From Polytrichum commune (taxonomy: Eukaryota; Streptophyta; Polytrichopsida; Polytrichales; Polytrichaceae): 64,000 nucleotides of DNA. Below the pieces are notes generated by a model that saw only the letters and a program-made list of their open reading frames with translations, was not told the DNA's origin and ran no database searches. Positions 33,956 through 45,400 of this stretch are shown piece after piece; position 1 is the first letter of the stretch, and every line of letters starts with the position of its first letter. The stretch lies in assembly GCA_950295325.1 (NCBI GenBank), contig OX485805.1:14681501-14745500 (forward strand). The letters run 5' to 3'. A program made the translations under genes and the position numbers.

Positions 33956-34905
33956 TAATGCCCAACCAAGGCATTAATCACATTATTCACAACATACCAA
34001 ATATTACATAATTCTTACATACAAATGCCTAATATCCCAAAATATTCTACATACTTGCTAAATCATATAAGTAATAATTATGTTACTTCTGGGAGCATTA
34101 GAGTTTTATATATATTTTTACAAAATTTTAGGGCATTGGTCATTAGTTACAACATACGAAATATTGCTGAATTTTTACGCATAATGGCGAAATTTTCTAA
34201 AAGAATTTTGCATAAATGCTGAACTATATAAGTTGCAATCATGCTAATTTATCTAGATATTGGATTCTTCAATAAATATTTATAATATTTTTTGGTAAAT
34301 TTGATTTTCAATCCAAATTTTTTGAAAGTAGTTTAGCAAGATAAATTATCTATAGCATTATTTTTTTGTTGTCACATTAATTATAAGAATGTTATATATA
34401 AATTTAAGATATAACATATTAAGATTATAAAATATTTAATATAATGTGACTAATGTGACTAATGCCCAGCTCAGACATTAGTTACAACATACTAAAATAT
34501 TACAAAATTCTCACACACTAAGGCCTAATTTTCTAAAAATTTCAACATAGTTGTCAAACTAGATAAGTTGTAATTTTGTCAGTTTCAATGGGCATTTTAT
34601 TTTTTCTATATTTTATTTTAAATAATTAATTTAATCTTAAACCTAAATTTATAACAACATGATTGAATAATGTCAAATTATTTAAGGTATTGTGTTTTTT
34701 TGGTATTATGTTGATTATAGGATTGTTATGCATGAATTTAGGATGTAATATTTGAGTTTTATAATAGATATAGTACTTTGTGACTAATGCCCAGCTAAGC
34801 ATTAATCACATCAATCACAACATCCAAAATATTGCATAATTTTCATACATAGTGGTACAATTTTCCAAAAATTTATGCATAGCAAAGCTTCTACTTATTT
34901 AAGAT
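33956..34905. repeat. degenerate ~325-bp repeat with conserved TAATGCC...GGCATTA hairpin
   Basis: Related blocks of about 125 bp start at 33,956, 34,131, 34,460 and 34,785; the last three are spaced about 325 bp apart. Each opens with an inverted-repeat word (TAATGCCCAACCAAGGCATTA in the first) and continues with recurring phrases such as CACAACATACCAAATATTAC, TAATTTTCCAAAAATTT and CTATATAAGTTGTAAT. They are diverged and non-coding. Confidence 0.7.
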
Positions 34906-35455
34906 TTATGGCAAGAAAAATTTATTGAACATTGTTAGAATTTTATATGGTGATTGATAAAAACGAACCCAAACTGAAAGTCCAAAAAACAAGATGCACA
35001 ACTTTCAATATCGTTAAAAAATAGCTTACATTATTGCAAGGCAACATAATCGCAAACTTTAATTCGTAATAGAACACGTAAATACATGAGAATAACAAAA
35101 CATATATGCTCAAATTTTTCACATATAATTCATGCTCGCAAAAACACAATCCAAAATATAAATAGAAAAATCACAAAAGAACATTGATACCCACAAATGT
35201 AACCTAGGATGGAGAGATGTCCTTGGCTAAAATAACAGCAAACATTGTAGCAATTTGTTATTATGAACCTATTGCCTCATGTCAAGCCTCCACGTTAAGC
35301 TATATAATTTTGAACATGATATCTTTGCTAATTTTGTTAATTTTTTGTTTGAAGCAATTAACAATGTTATTTTTTTCTTGGAAGTCATTATCTTATGCTC
35401 CTGAATACGGGCATATCCCTTTGCAAACTTTGCGATAACATTTGCAAGATATATA
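34906..35455. other. AT-rich spacer, weak minus-strand coding traces
   Basis: No supported gene. In the minus strand at 35,440-35,230, Lys/Ser/Leu-rich stretches (SNKKLTKLAKIS) may continue the remnant at 35,456-36,262, but stops are frequent. Confidence 0.3.
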
Positions 35456-36262
35456 GTATTTGTGAAGGATTTTTTCTATGCATTGGGCTTGCCTAAAATT
35501 GCAGGTTTCTTGCAAGAAGCACTACGGGGAGAGTCGCCAACAAATATTGAATCATCTCCAACACTAGTTCGTTGGGAATATGTAGCGGTTGCAAACGGCG
35601 AGATTATGTACTCTTGATTGCCCATGTTATGATCATCCTCGTCCAAGGGTATCAGTGGAGAGTTCGAGAGGTAGTCTGACTACATCTCCGACACCCGATC
35701 ATAAAAAAATTGCCTTCCAAGTTGATTGACACTGATCGGAACCATATTATAATCCATCTTCCTTTGTATAACCATTCATAATACTGCACATAAAACAAAC
35801 CATGGCAATATGAAACTAGTACCACATGTCTCATTTTCAAGCCAAGTTTTTTGCCTCCTATATTCAACCTTTAACTTCTCAATTTATCCTTGATGTGGGC
35901 CTCCAACCTCTTAAGTTCATTGGGCATTTGTCGTTTGTGTTCCTCGCGAATATGTGTTTAATGTTTTTTCGCCAAAAATCCTTGGTTACGGCAATGTCGC
36001 TCCTCCTCATACAAGTCGATGTTGTTGGCGATAGCTGCATCTGACCATGTATCTCCTACCGGTACATATGGAAGTGCCGGTGCAACGCTCTTCTTTTCCT
36101 TCGATTTTGGAGCCACAATCAATTGACAAGTAACTAGCAACGGGGCTTCAAAAACGACCATTGGAAAGGACGAACCTCCAACGAACGGTCAACTGACATT
36201 TGCGCAACTATTACGCCCTTCATGTGACCCTAAACGTTCGAATTCTCTGTTACTCATTGTGG
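35456..36262 (-). pseudogene. coiled-coil transposon-protein-like remnant
   Basis: Minus-strand pieces in order: MSNREFERLGSHEGRNSC (36,262), stop, APALPYVPVGDTWSDAAIAN, NIDLYEEERHCRNQGFLAKK, stop, EEHKRQMPNELKRLEAHIKD, frameshift, YNMVPISVNQLGRQFF and SNSPLIPLDEDDHNMGNQEY. The Glu/Arg/Lys-rich middle predicts a coiled coil. The acidic Pro-rich end recalls the gene remnant at 31.4-32.1 kb on the same strand. Family unknown; a DNA-transposon accessory protein is the best guess. Confidence 0.35.
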
Positions 36263-36719
36263 CCACCGTTACTACGAATCCAACACATTATCTTGCACAA
36301 AATCTTGATTAATTATTACCAAGAATTGATAAAATCACTAATACCCTAAACCCTTGATATTGTACCATTGACAATTAGCAGAAGTGCGTTGGTCATCTTC
36401 TGCACCTGCCGAGCATATTTGTATGTGGCAATAATAAAAATTAACTTTATAAAAAAAACCTTATGCTTTACCATCCATGTATTTTTTTTTTACTTTAGGC
36501 CTCGCCATGGTGGCAACGGTCGCCCAGACGGTGTAAGCTACGGCCCCATACCTTGTAAACTCAAGCCTGGCAGCAGGCACAACCTAGGCAAGGCCCAAAG
36601 AGGGTAATTCTGAGCCCATGTGCCAAGGCTATATGAGGTAGTTAACTGCACTAGCCCTGCCCATACTAGAGAAAAACAATTGAAATTTTGACATCACTTG
36701 TCTACCCCATTAAGAATCA
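36263..36719. other. spacer with a GC-richer patch
   Basis: 36,497-36,660 is distinctly GC-richer than its surroundings but matches no RNA gene or coding frame I recognise. It lies directly downstream (minus strand) of the LINE endonuclease remnant. Confidence 0.35.
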
Positions 36720-36729
36720 CAAAGTCAGA

Positions 36730-37198
36730 GGAGGACAATTTTTTTGGTTAAAATTTGACTGAATGAATTGTAATGGCCAATGTTGTTGGATTCTCTCAAC
36801 CAATGGGCTCTAAGAACCTCTAGAAGGTTGATGCCATTTTCATCAATTTGGAGGTGTTGTCCTTGGGAAGAGCTAGTTCCAACATTAAATTCACCTACTA
36901 GAAAAACCTACCCTAAAGATTGGTAATAAATCAACTTGGTGAAAAAAATAGTATAAGGGTTTGTATTTGTAGATTTGCAGTTTTGGCTCTAGAGGGTGGC
37001 AAGTAGCATAAACCAAAATATATCTATGGAGAGACCAATATCCTTGTGGATCCTAATCCATCCATATATAGAGAGAGAAAGAGCTGACTTTTCAAAACTT
37101 TTACAAAGTTTGATCTTCCTCTTTTCAGAGGCCAAATCTTCCAATAACTTCTTCATTGCAATACAAGGGTGTTTCCACAAGACTCTTTCCATTTTCAT
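36730..37198 (-). pseudogene. LINE endonuclease remnant
   Basis: The minus strand reads KMERVLWKHPCIAMKKLLED (37,198), LSLSIYGWIRIHKDIGLS, then, after frameshifts, FLVGEFNVGTSSSQGQHLQI and LLEVLRAHWL near 36,910-36,780. 'GEFNVGTSSSQ' corresponds to the GDFNxRTxxxQ motif of LINE apurinic-type endonucleases. Reverse transcriptase does not follow. It may be from the same LINE family as the fragment at 9,201-9,660. Confidence 0.5.
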
Positions 37199-38229
37199 GG
37201 CATCTTCATACTTGGTAACACAATAGCATTTTGCATAGTGTAGTTGTTTGCAATCATGCTTCTCTATGTGTTGTATAACCTGGATATTTTGTGTTATAAC
37301 TCACTTTGCTTTGCAAGACTATGTACCTTACTTAGGGTTTCCGTAATAACATGGTAGCCAACAACAAATGTTTAAGTTTGACTGCCCCATACCTTTGAGG
37401 TTTAATCACCTATCTTCTTGCTTCACAAAGTACACATATCTACTCCACCACATGTATGGAGTACTTACAAAGGAAATGTCCCTAGTAACATCAACCCATA
37501 GAAATGCTCAAAATGTCATAATCACAATACATCTTCGTATTGAGAGTGTGAAGGGCATGCCTCATTTGTGCCCATGCAACCAACCAACAAACATTCGAGG
37601 ATTACTTACGTACACGAGGTAAATAACAGCAGGACCCAGTTGTTATCCATGTCGCACACATATAAACAACATCAAATGCATTGTAGTTTTTCAAATTATA
37701 ACACTCATTGCAAAATGACATATGGGTGTTCAAACCTGATCCTTGGCCATGACTAGGTTACTCCAAGTAGATTACTCCTCTTGGTGATTCGTCCTAGTTC
37801 TCTCACTTTCCACATGTATCAACTATTCTAGTGAGTATGCACAAAGTCACCTCACCTTACGCTTGCATGAATGGTAAGAAAAGGAGGCTTCTTTTAGGGT
37901 TAGGGGTTTATATTGGAGTTCTTACCTATGGTAAGCTTTTCCAAACCTTGTTTTTGACCATGGGTTACATACGTGATTCACAGTTGTAATCATGGTTACG
38001 TTGCACCTTTCATCTACATCCTCATTACATATCCGGTATGGAAAGTATGACCATTTTCCATGTATGTATATGTAGGATCTCTTGATTGCATTGTCATCTA
38101 TTTGTAAAGAAAACAATCTTTAGTTCACTAATGTGAAAGTTTATAATCACAAAGTGTTCAATATCATGGCCTAGAGAGAGAGAGAGAGAGAGAGAGCCAT
38201 GTGCAAATTGATGCCCTAATAAATACAAC
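37199..38229. other. spacer without recognised gene; GA microsatellite
   Basis: No supported coding sequence; open frames at 37,368-37,756 and 37,922-38,116 lack family features. An (AG)12-type microsatellite lies at 38,173-38,196. Confidence 0.45.
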
Positions 38230-38237
38230 AATACTTG

Positions 38238-38505
38238 CTCGGGGGGTTCACTCCCTCTTATATTTTGCATACACGTGCGTTCGGGACCTATTTATTGGGG
38301 GCTATTTACCTTGCAGAAAAGATTATAAGGTATGGTATTTTTCAAAATAAAGGTGTGATGGTATTTTACATGTAATCCTTTTTCATTATTTAAAAACCCC
38401 CTATATTATATGTAATTTTTTTACAAAATTTATCTACAATGAATATATTAAACCCTATCTTTTATCGCACGTTGTTCTACGATTTTTGCCAGTGAACCCC
38501 CCGAG
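38238..38505. mobile_element. non-autonomous TIR element 2 (268 bp, 8-bp TSD AATACTTG)
   Basis: Perfect 15-bp terminal inverted repeat CTCGGGGGGTTCACT...AGTGAACCCCCCGAG, flanked by perfect 8-bp duplications AATACTTG (38,230-38,237 and 38,506-38,513). CACGTGCG is at nt 35-42 from the left end and ACGTGCG at 34-40 from the right. The first ~80 bp of each end align with element 1 (14,376-15,370), so the two are a short and a long form of one family. No coding capacity. Confidence 0.92.
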
Positions 38506-38513
38506 AATACTTG

Positions 38514-39362
38514 CATGTCCTCAAGTAATGGTGCTCGATTGTACGTTGCTAGATTCATATCGTGTAATGAAAATTTGACTATAGATAGGAGTTTTTGCTA
38601 TACCTATTCCATCTTTCTCCCAAATTTCTACTAAAAATATGAGATCTATAGTTGGAAATTTTGCTATTATATTATTAGCATGCATAAAATAACCTCTACA
38701 TTTCCAAGAAACACATTAAATGGGGCACAAATTATATGATTGATGTTTGTCCCTTGGTGTTGCTTCAATTAATTTGGATTTTGTGTCGTACTACCTTAAT
38801 GGTTTCGACCTATCCTCAAGTATTATAACCTCTCCACGTATAATTTTTGTTTTTTTTCCTTGACTTTTGAAGCTCTTGAAATTTTTCCCATTTTTGGGCA
38901 AACATATTATTTTGAATTGTTGTTTTATCCTCATCAAGTCCAAATCATATACTTGCAAGTTTTTTGCAATCTCTCAAATAGGGTTTTTTTCGTCTCCCAA
39001 TCGAGGCATTTGAGAATAATTGGGTATGATTATAGTTTATAGTTTGAATAAAATAAAACTTAGGGAAACACTCAAGGAAGACTTGAAAGGTGATCTTTCA
39101 TATCGTATAGGTGTCTCATATATGTTTTATTAGGACAATGTTAGGCTTATTTCATGTTATTTAGAATTTTGAGTTGACATTTCATACACACTTTCCATTA
39201 TTCATCCATCTTTACCTTTCTACAAGGAACCAACTCTCACATGTAGGTACATCTCCCCCCCCCTTTTTTTCACACCATTTTTTATTTTCATAATTTAAGA
39301 AACTATGAACAATAATCAAACCCTATGTTTTTTATACATATGACTCTCACATGTTATTAAGG
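38514..39362. other. AT-rich spacer
   Basis: No gene recognised. Contains a C8/T-run region near 39,247-39,270. Ends at the target duplication of the solo LTR. Confidence 0.5.
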
Positions 39363-40039
39363 GTTTGTGTGAGCCCAAAAGGGTGCCCACATTTAGTCTT
39401 AGACCCTTGAAACGTTAGTTGATGCACTTTGAAGTAGCATGTTACTTCACAAAAATATAAAAAGAGTGAAATGTTAGTCTTAGAAGTACCATGTTGTAAG
39501 AGGCTAGGATGTGAGTTGTTATTGTGTTTTTACCTTCGGAAGGATTTGAGTGAATGAGGATAGGTAAGGAGAACTTGGATTGAGTAGTTAGTGAGTAGGC
39601 TAGTACAAATGGATGGAGACAACCAAAGTGACTCAAGAGGCAAGTGCATTCGAATTGGGATGAATGGAGGATCACATGGAGCGCACAAGTGGACCACCTC
39701 ATCATGGCCACTTAATGGGGAAGGCCCAAGGAAGAATGCAAGGTGGAGGATAAGCAAATTCTCAAAGCACCAATCAAATCACGAGTTAAGCATCGTGGTT
39801 TGAATTAAGTGGTGAGCGACGATTTGGGAAAGTAAGGGGAGAAAGTTATGGCGGCGGAAAGCGAAGGAGGCTAAGTTTGGGTTGAAGCATCCCAAGTTTG
39901 GTAAAGTGTGGTAGGTAGAAAGCCAAGGCTAGTTAAATGTTCGGATTAGGATCCTTGTTGATCATTTGAGGGAGGAAGGCTTAGAAGATAGGATTGGCGC
40001 CTACTAAGTAGGAGGAAATCTCAAGGGCTTATCGTGAGC

Positions 40040-40075
40040 CTTGAGGGTGCTCACCCCCTCAAGCTTACTATATAA
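40040..40075 (+). promoter_or_regulatory. LTR core promoter: palindrome plus TATA box
   Basis: CTTGAGGGTGCTCACCCCCT (extending to CAAG) forms a near-perfect palindrome, followed four bases later by CTATATAA. The arrangement is conserved with 28,835-28,874, indicating functional constraint on the U3/R junction of this LTR group. Confidence 0.6.
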
Positions 40076-40589
40076 TCCCTCATTCTTCCCTCACTCACTC
40101 TCTCTTTCCTTTGTGCTCCAAGGCACCCCACGAGTTATAAGTGTGGGTGTGGGAAGCCATATTGGAGCACATGTGTGTGCTTAGTTTTTAGTTTGAGAGC
40201 CAAGGTTTGTTAGCCTTGAAGAGGGCTTGACCTCTTGGTAGAATTAGTGTTGACGTGAAGGATTTTAAAGTTAATTCATGATTCCAATTTGTGGTACTTA
40301 AAGTTCATGTTTTGAATACACGTGGTTGCAAGTTCCATGTTTAAGAGTTGAGCACTTGATGTTGTGATGAGTGCAAAAATATACTTGTGTGGATTAGTTA
40401 GTCTTAGTGAAGTTAGGAAATTCTCTCTCCCCCTCTCCTCTCTAGGATTTTAGGATTTTAGGATTAGAGAAGAATTGTGTGATTAGAAAGGGGTTGTTAG
40501 TAGAATTAGGGAAATTAGGTAGGAAGATTAGTTAAGGGCTTGAATAATTAGTGAGGTAGTTGGGGATTACAACTACAAAGTTGTGGGTT

Positions 40590-40790
40590 CATGAAGGACC
40601 TGGGTTTATGAAGGACCTGGGTTTGTTTAGTTAGAAGCTAAGGAGCTGGGTTCATGAAGGAGCTGGGTTTATGAAAGAGCTGGGTTTGTTTAGTTAGAAG
40701 CTAAGAAGCTGGGTTTATGAAGGAGCTGGGTTTATGAAGGAGCTAGGTTTATGTAATTAGAAAGTAAAGAGATGGGTTCAAGAAGGAGCT
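40590..40790 (+). repeat. short tandem repeats in the solo LTR
   Basis: About eight imperfect copies of GGAGCTGGGTTTATGAA and close variants, some separated by TTTAGTTAGAAGCTAAG. Non-coding. Confidence 0.85.
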
Positions 40791-41156
40791 TAGTAGATAG
40801 CCTACCTAATTAGCTCATAGACAAGTAGTTAGTTACATTATGCTAGTTAGTGTTATGTGTGGCTTTCACAAGTAAATGTATTTGAGATTGACTATAGAGA
40901 ATAGTGTTTTTTTTAACACTTGCATCCTCTCTTTAAAAATAAACCACGTGCACAACTTAATGGAGAATGTGGAGCACTCTCGCGATGGCAAGACAAAGGA
41001 AGCAAAGACCAAAGTTAAATCCAAGACCACTTGAAGGGTGAACCTTGCACTATGGACTCATCCAAGTCCAAATCCAATACCGCGGAGGAATGTGAGCCCA
41101 AACCCACTACTCGGACTACGGACGCTTAAGGGTGGGGGGTTTGGCCTCACAGTTTG

Positions 41157-41980
41157 GTCTCCTTATAAACGTTCAAACAATTATCTCAAAGAATAAAAGG
41201 TGCCCTATGTTTGATTGCATGTGGTTTTCTAACTATTCTAAGTGATCAACTTGGGATCCATCCTAGAAGGACAAGCTAAAAAGCCATTCACTAATAGCCC
41301 AACACCACTCTTTGTATATGGTATGGTAATTAAAGCAATAAGAGAACTTGAATGAATTTGTGTTAATTCTTATAAATTCAAGGTTTGGGACTAAACCCAT
41401 GGAACATAGTCTTTGTGAAAATGTCACATTCATATGTGACATTTTTGATTCTCAAGGCCAACTCAATTTTTAGTCTTGTGGAGTGCACTTCAACTTTGGA
41501 AACCATGGGCACCTATGGTATAAGTTCACAGAGTCTTTTCATACCATAAATGTTATGTTTTAATTGCTACCAATAGTTTTTTGAAGCAACAATGAAGAAC
41601 ATAACGTTCATGATATAAAAAGGCTTCTTCCCTCATCATCACTTGCACATGTGCATTTCATAAATACATCTAGATGTAGTTGGCAAAAGCTACCTCCAAA
41701 GATCAATTCAAGCCGGCCCTCCCTGTATTCGAGAAAACAAAATTTGTGACATTTTTGCGTGGCATGTGATGTTTTCACGAATACCATGTTTTAGTTTCGT
41801 CTCCTTCACCTTACATATAACTCTATTACCTTGCACTAATTGTGTGTTTCATACCATACGAAAGGTGAGTGTAGAGAGTGAAAAATATCCAAATAACACA
41901 CATCTACCTTATAGTTAGGGACTCTCTTCTTCTTCTTTTCTTCCTCCTCCTCCTCCTCCTTCTTCTTTACTTAAAAAAAA
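41157..41980. other. spacer upstream of TIM50 region
   Basis: No gene found. A pyrimidine (TTC/TCC) microsatellite tract lies at about 41,926-41,970, immediately before the inverted-repeat element. Confidence 0.5.
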
Positions 41981-42206
41981 GTTAAATCGATCATTTAGTT
42001 TGTTAAAACGACCACAAAGATGTGTTGCTTGATCACATAACATGTCAAAATTTGATTTTCCATCGCACACACAAAGAGGAGCAAGATATTAACTTTGTGT
42101 TAGAATTAACAATAAACCTAACCAACTTGGATGACAAGTGAGAGCCTATTAAACACCCTACATATATAGATTGTGGTCGTTTTAACTCGCGTGTGGTCGA
42201 TTTAAC
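41981..42206. mobile_element. MITE-like element with ~40-bp inverted ends, upstream of TIM50
   Basis: The left end GTTAAATCGATCATTTAGTT, continuing TGTTAAAACGACCACAA, is the inverted counterpart of the right end, which reads TTGTGGTCGTTTTAACTCGC and then GTGTGGTCGATTTAAC. No coding sequence; target duplication unclear. The right-hand half recurs at 56,366-56,491. It ends about 290 bp before the TIM50 start codon. Confidence 0.7.
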
Positions 42207-42309
42207 AATCCCAAAAATTAATACTTTCTTCCTTCCTTTCTTTAGGCTTTCGCTTCCTCTCCCTCCAAGTCTCCTTCCCTCTTCCTCCTCCTCTTTCCAG
42301 CACCATAAG

Positions 42310-42324
42310 CCCTAAACCCTAAAA
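42310..42324 (+). promoter_or_regulatory. telo-box (CCCTAAACCCTAAAA) in the TIM50 5' region
   Basis: Two AAACCCTAA-like units 170 bp before the TIM50 start. Telo-boxes are frequent near transcription starts of plant genes for translation and organelle biogenesis. The location fits, but function here is inferred. Confidence 0.5.
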
Positions 42325-42494
42325 TCCCAACGTTTGGCATCTTCCTCAACTTTGCTTCCTTCCTCTGCACTTGGCTTCCCCCTCGCATCTCCCCTGCCCC
42401 TCGCAATCGTCATCGCCATCGCCATTGCTGGTGGTGGTGCTCCCACTCTTAGGGTTCCATTGCCCGATCGCTTCATGGTCCTCCCACCCGAGCC

Positions 42495-45400
42495 ATGCCG
42501 CCCTCCACTCGCCCCCTCCTCTTGCTCAGATCCAGCCCCCACACCCAAAAGATGCTACGCTGCCTGACCCCGGCCCTCCCTGCTGCCGGATCGCGCCTCC
42601 TCCACCAAACGCACTCACTCGCAGCTGCTGCTGCCGCCGCAGCGGCTGCTGGGTCATCTCCTCCCGAATCGGGCGAGGAATTTGTCAGGAAACAGAGCTT
42701 GCTCTGGAGGCTGCTCAAGTCGGGCATCCTGTTGGCGACCGCGGGTGCGGTCGCAGGCGTCTCTTACGTCACTTACGGTAGACGTTCTTCTTATGCCTCT
42801 TATTATTATTCACGGTGATGTTCGATACCGCCATTCTTTCTTTCTTCCCTGCAAGACGGACATCACAATGCTGCCCCCCCCACCTTCCAAGGTTTTGTGT
42901 TGGGATGAAAACCATAAGGGTTTTGGGATTTATGAATAACTGGAGAAATAGAGATAAAGAATTGATGAAAATGGCACGCATTAGGGGCATTGAAACAGCT
43001 CTGTTAACCTTTATAGTGAAAAGTGTGAGAATTACTCTTGGATTGGATCGAAATTTGTTTGGTAGGATCTTTGTGGAAGGATGTAATTCTTATGGAGTGT
43101 GTAGAAGGGAGCTGATTGCTTCGGCAGAGAAGCAAGCTCTGATTTATTTAGTTGAGGATTCGGAGGGTATATTGATTGGATGACCCGCTTCCGTCAATGA
43201 TTTGAAAGGAAGATATATAAGTTGAGAATTAGTTTTCTGATAGTCGTGTGAGAGGCGTTTTTTTGCATGCAAGTAGTAATTTGCTGTCTTGATGGTTATT
43301 AGACGGTGTTCAAATTCACAGTTGCTTCTAGGGTTAGGTCTACTTCCTGTGTTTTAGCGACCTTTATCTTCGATACGTAATTTTATAGGTCACTTGTGAC
43401 AGTTGGTAGCCTGTTTGATTGGTCTTGGAGTTTTCTGCAGCATGCACCTCCGATTTGTAAAGATCGTTGTATTTTACTGCTGATTTAAGCCAGATTATTG
43501 CTCTCGAGGCAAGTTGCAAAATGTTGACATTGTCCTTGTCATCCTTCTATGTACACATCTGTTTTATCAGTAGGTGGCAAGGTGTTGACAGTAACGTTTG
43601 TGGTTTGCAGCATATGATGTCGAAGCTGTGGAGAGAAAGGTCACTGAGTTGAAAGCTACCAAAAATGCTAAGAGTTCTGAAGATGCAGGCATCCTGGATG
43701 TAAGTACACACTGCATTTGAGAGTGCAGGCTTCTTTTTATTATGCAGACCTCATTTACTCAAAGATACATTCGAAGAAATCTCAAGACAACGAAGTACTT
43801 TAATCATTAGAGTGTATCTTCAGAATTATGAAAGATGATCACTTTACATGTACAGTCACAATTTAAAATGTGAAGGAAATGGTTTTTGCAATCTGGGTGG
43901 AATCAGTATTGAAGTCCCCATGGCTGAGTGGTAAGTTAATATTGGAGATTTGGTCATTTAGAATGCAAGTGTTTCTTTCCAGTGCATAATTATTCCATTT
44001 GTAGGGGGATCTATCCAGTTAGCCTATTCAGTTTAATATTGCCTGAGAATTATGCACTAATGCACCAATAGTTCTTGAAATTCCAAAGCATTGAGGACTC
44101 TTTAGTAGAACCTGATTATAAGGCCTGTGGAGAGGATGCAGAAGATGCGCACGATGATGTACATGACCTCCCTTGATGGTACGTTTCATCTACCATAAGC
44201 AGTTCACTTTCTGTGAAACATTTGTTTTGGGACAAGGGGAGATATGAATATTGAATTTTGAGCAAGGAGTCTTATTGGTCTAGTTTGAGGATTGGTCACG
44301 TTTTCTTTCTAGCATACAGGTCCATCATGTTGGAGAGTAAACTAATAACATTTGGGATGACTAGCACTTTGCAATATGACTTGTGTGAGGCTTCTGTGGA
44401 TATATGTGAAGTGTGCCTAAGAGCTGGTGTTGTCTGTTTTTGTGGATGGACAGCTGCTGTAACTGTGGCCGATTTTTACCTCGAGACTCGCAAAAATCTG
44501 GAAGATCACATTCGAGTACGAAGATCTTGCTTTCCATCAGAAGTCTTAGTACAGAAGTGTTTATTCTGGAAGAGTGATCTTTGTATTTTGCAAATGTTCT
44601 TTGGCCTAGCAATATCATTTGACTGTATCATCTTTCCTCAAGTCGCCATGGTGGTTTGCATGGCTCCTCTAACATTATGAATGGCTGGAATGCCTCTCTT
44701 CTTTCCCATCACAGGTGTCATTTATGAAAGTTAGCACAAATGCACCAGAGAGCTCAACCATGTTTTGACTCCATTTTGTGAAGGTCCATTTTTTATGTAA
44801 TTGGTGGTCAAAACGAACATAACTTGACAGTTCTGCTGATCTGCACACCTGTTTGAACTCAAGAGGGGGTTTGCAATTTTATCTGATGTGCTTGAACTTA
44901 ATGCTACTGGTTTGGCGCAGGGTTTTGCAGCTCCATCGTCGAGCAAGTTGTTGCCAGATCTTCTACCTCAAGAACAGGGCACATACACACTTGTCCTTGA
45001 CTTGAATGAGACGTTGGTCTACTCTGATTGGAAGGTAAGCACAGTCATGTAGCTTCTCCTTGTAAATGGCCCAAAACTCAAGCTTCTGTGTCTGGCCAAG
45101 TCCATAATGCATCTTTGATGGCAAGTGAACAGAGTTATCCGAGAAGTCTCTCAAATAGGTACTAAAGAGGAGTTTGGTGTCTCTTTGAGGGAATTTTCTA
45201 TTAAGAGCTTGTTAGAGCATCTTGTGGCAGAGCCCAAATTTGAAAGTTGGGTGAAGCTCTTTGACCTCCACTTGCAATCCAAAGAACTTAAAGAGAACTT
45301 TAGGATCAAAAATAGGGTCTGCCCCATGAAATTCGCCACCCTCAATCTCTGCTTGGCCTATGCAATTCTAGCTTGGCCCACTGAGTCTAATATGCCAACC

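Larger units (their letters stand above)
39368..41151 (+). mobile_element. solo LTR (1,784 bp, TSD GTTTG)
   Basis: Starts TGTGAGCCC and ends TTTGGCCTCACA (TG...CA, imperfect terminal inverted repeat), with the 5-bp direct repeat GTTTG on both sides (39,363-39,367; 41,152-41,156). No internal retroviral genes, so this is a solo LTR left by recombination between two LTRs. The middle (39,890-40,265) matches the inverted sequence at 28,650-29,020. Short 'gagctgggttt(a/c)atgaag' repeats occupy about 40,590-40,790. Confidence 0.88.

Noticed and set aside
36497-36660. Possible structural RNA in the GC-richer patch
   Set aside because: No 5S rRNA, tRNA, snRNA or SRP RNA landmarks were found by eye.
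42312-42781. Overlapping open frames on both strands in the GC-rich TIM50 first exon and 5' region
   Set aside because: Only the frame starting at 42,495 joins in phase to the downstream TIM50 exons; the others are composition artefacts.
44258-44680. 140-codon open frame inside TIM50
   Set aside because: Only 44,454-44,515 of it is a TIM50 exon; the rest is intron sequence around that exon and not an independent gene.
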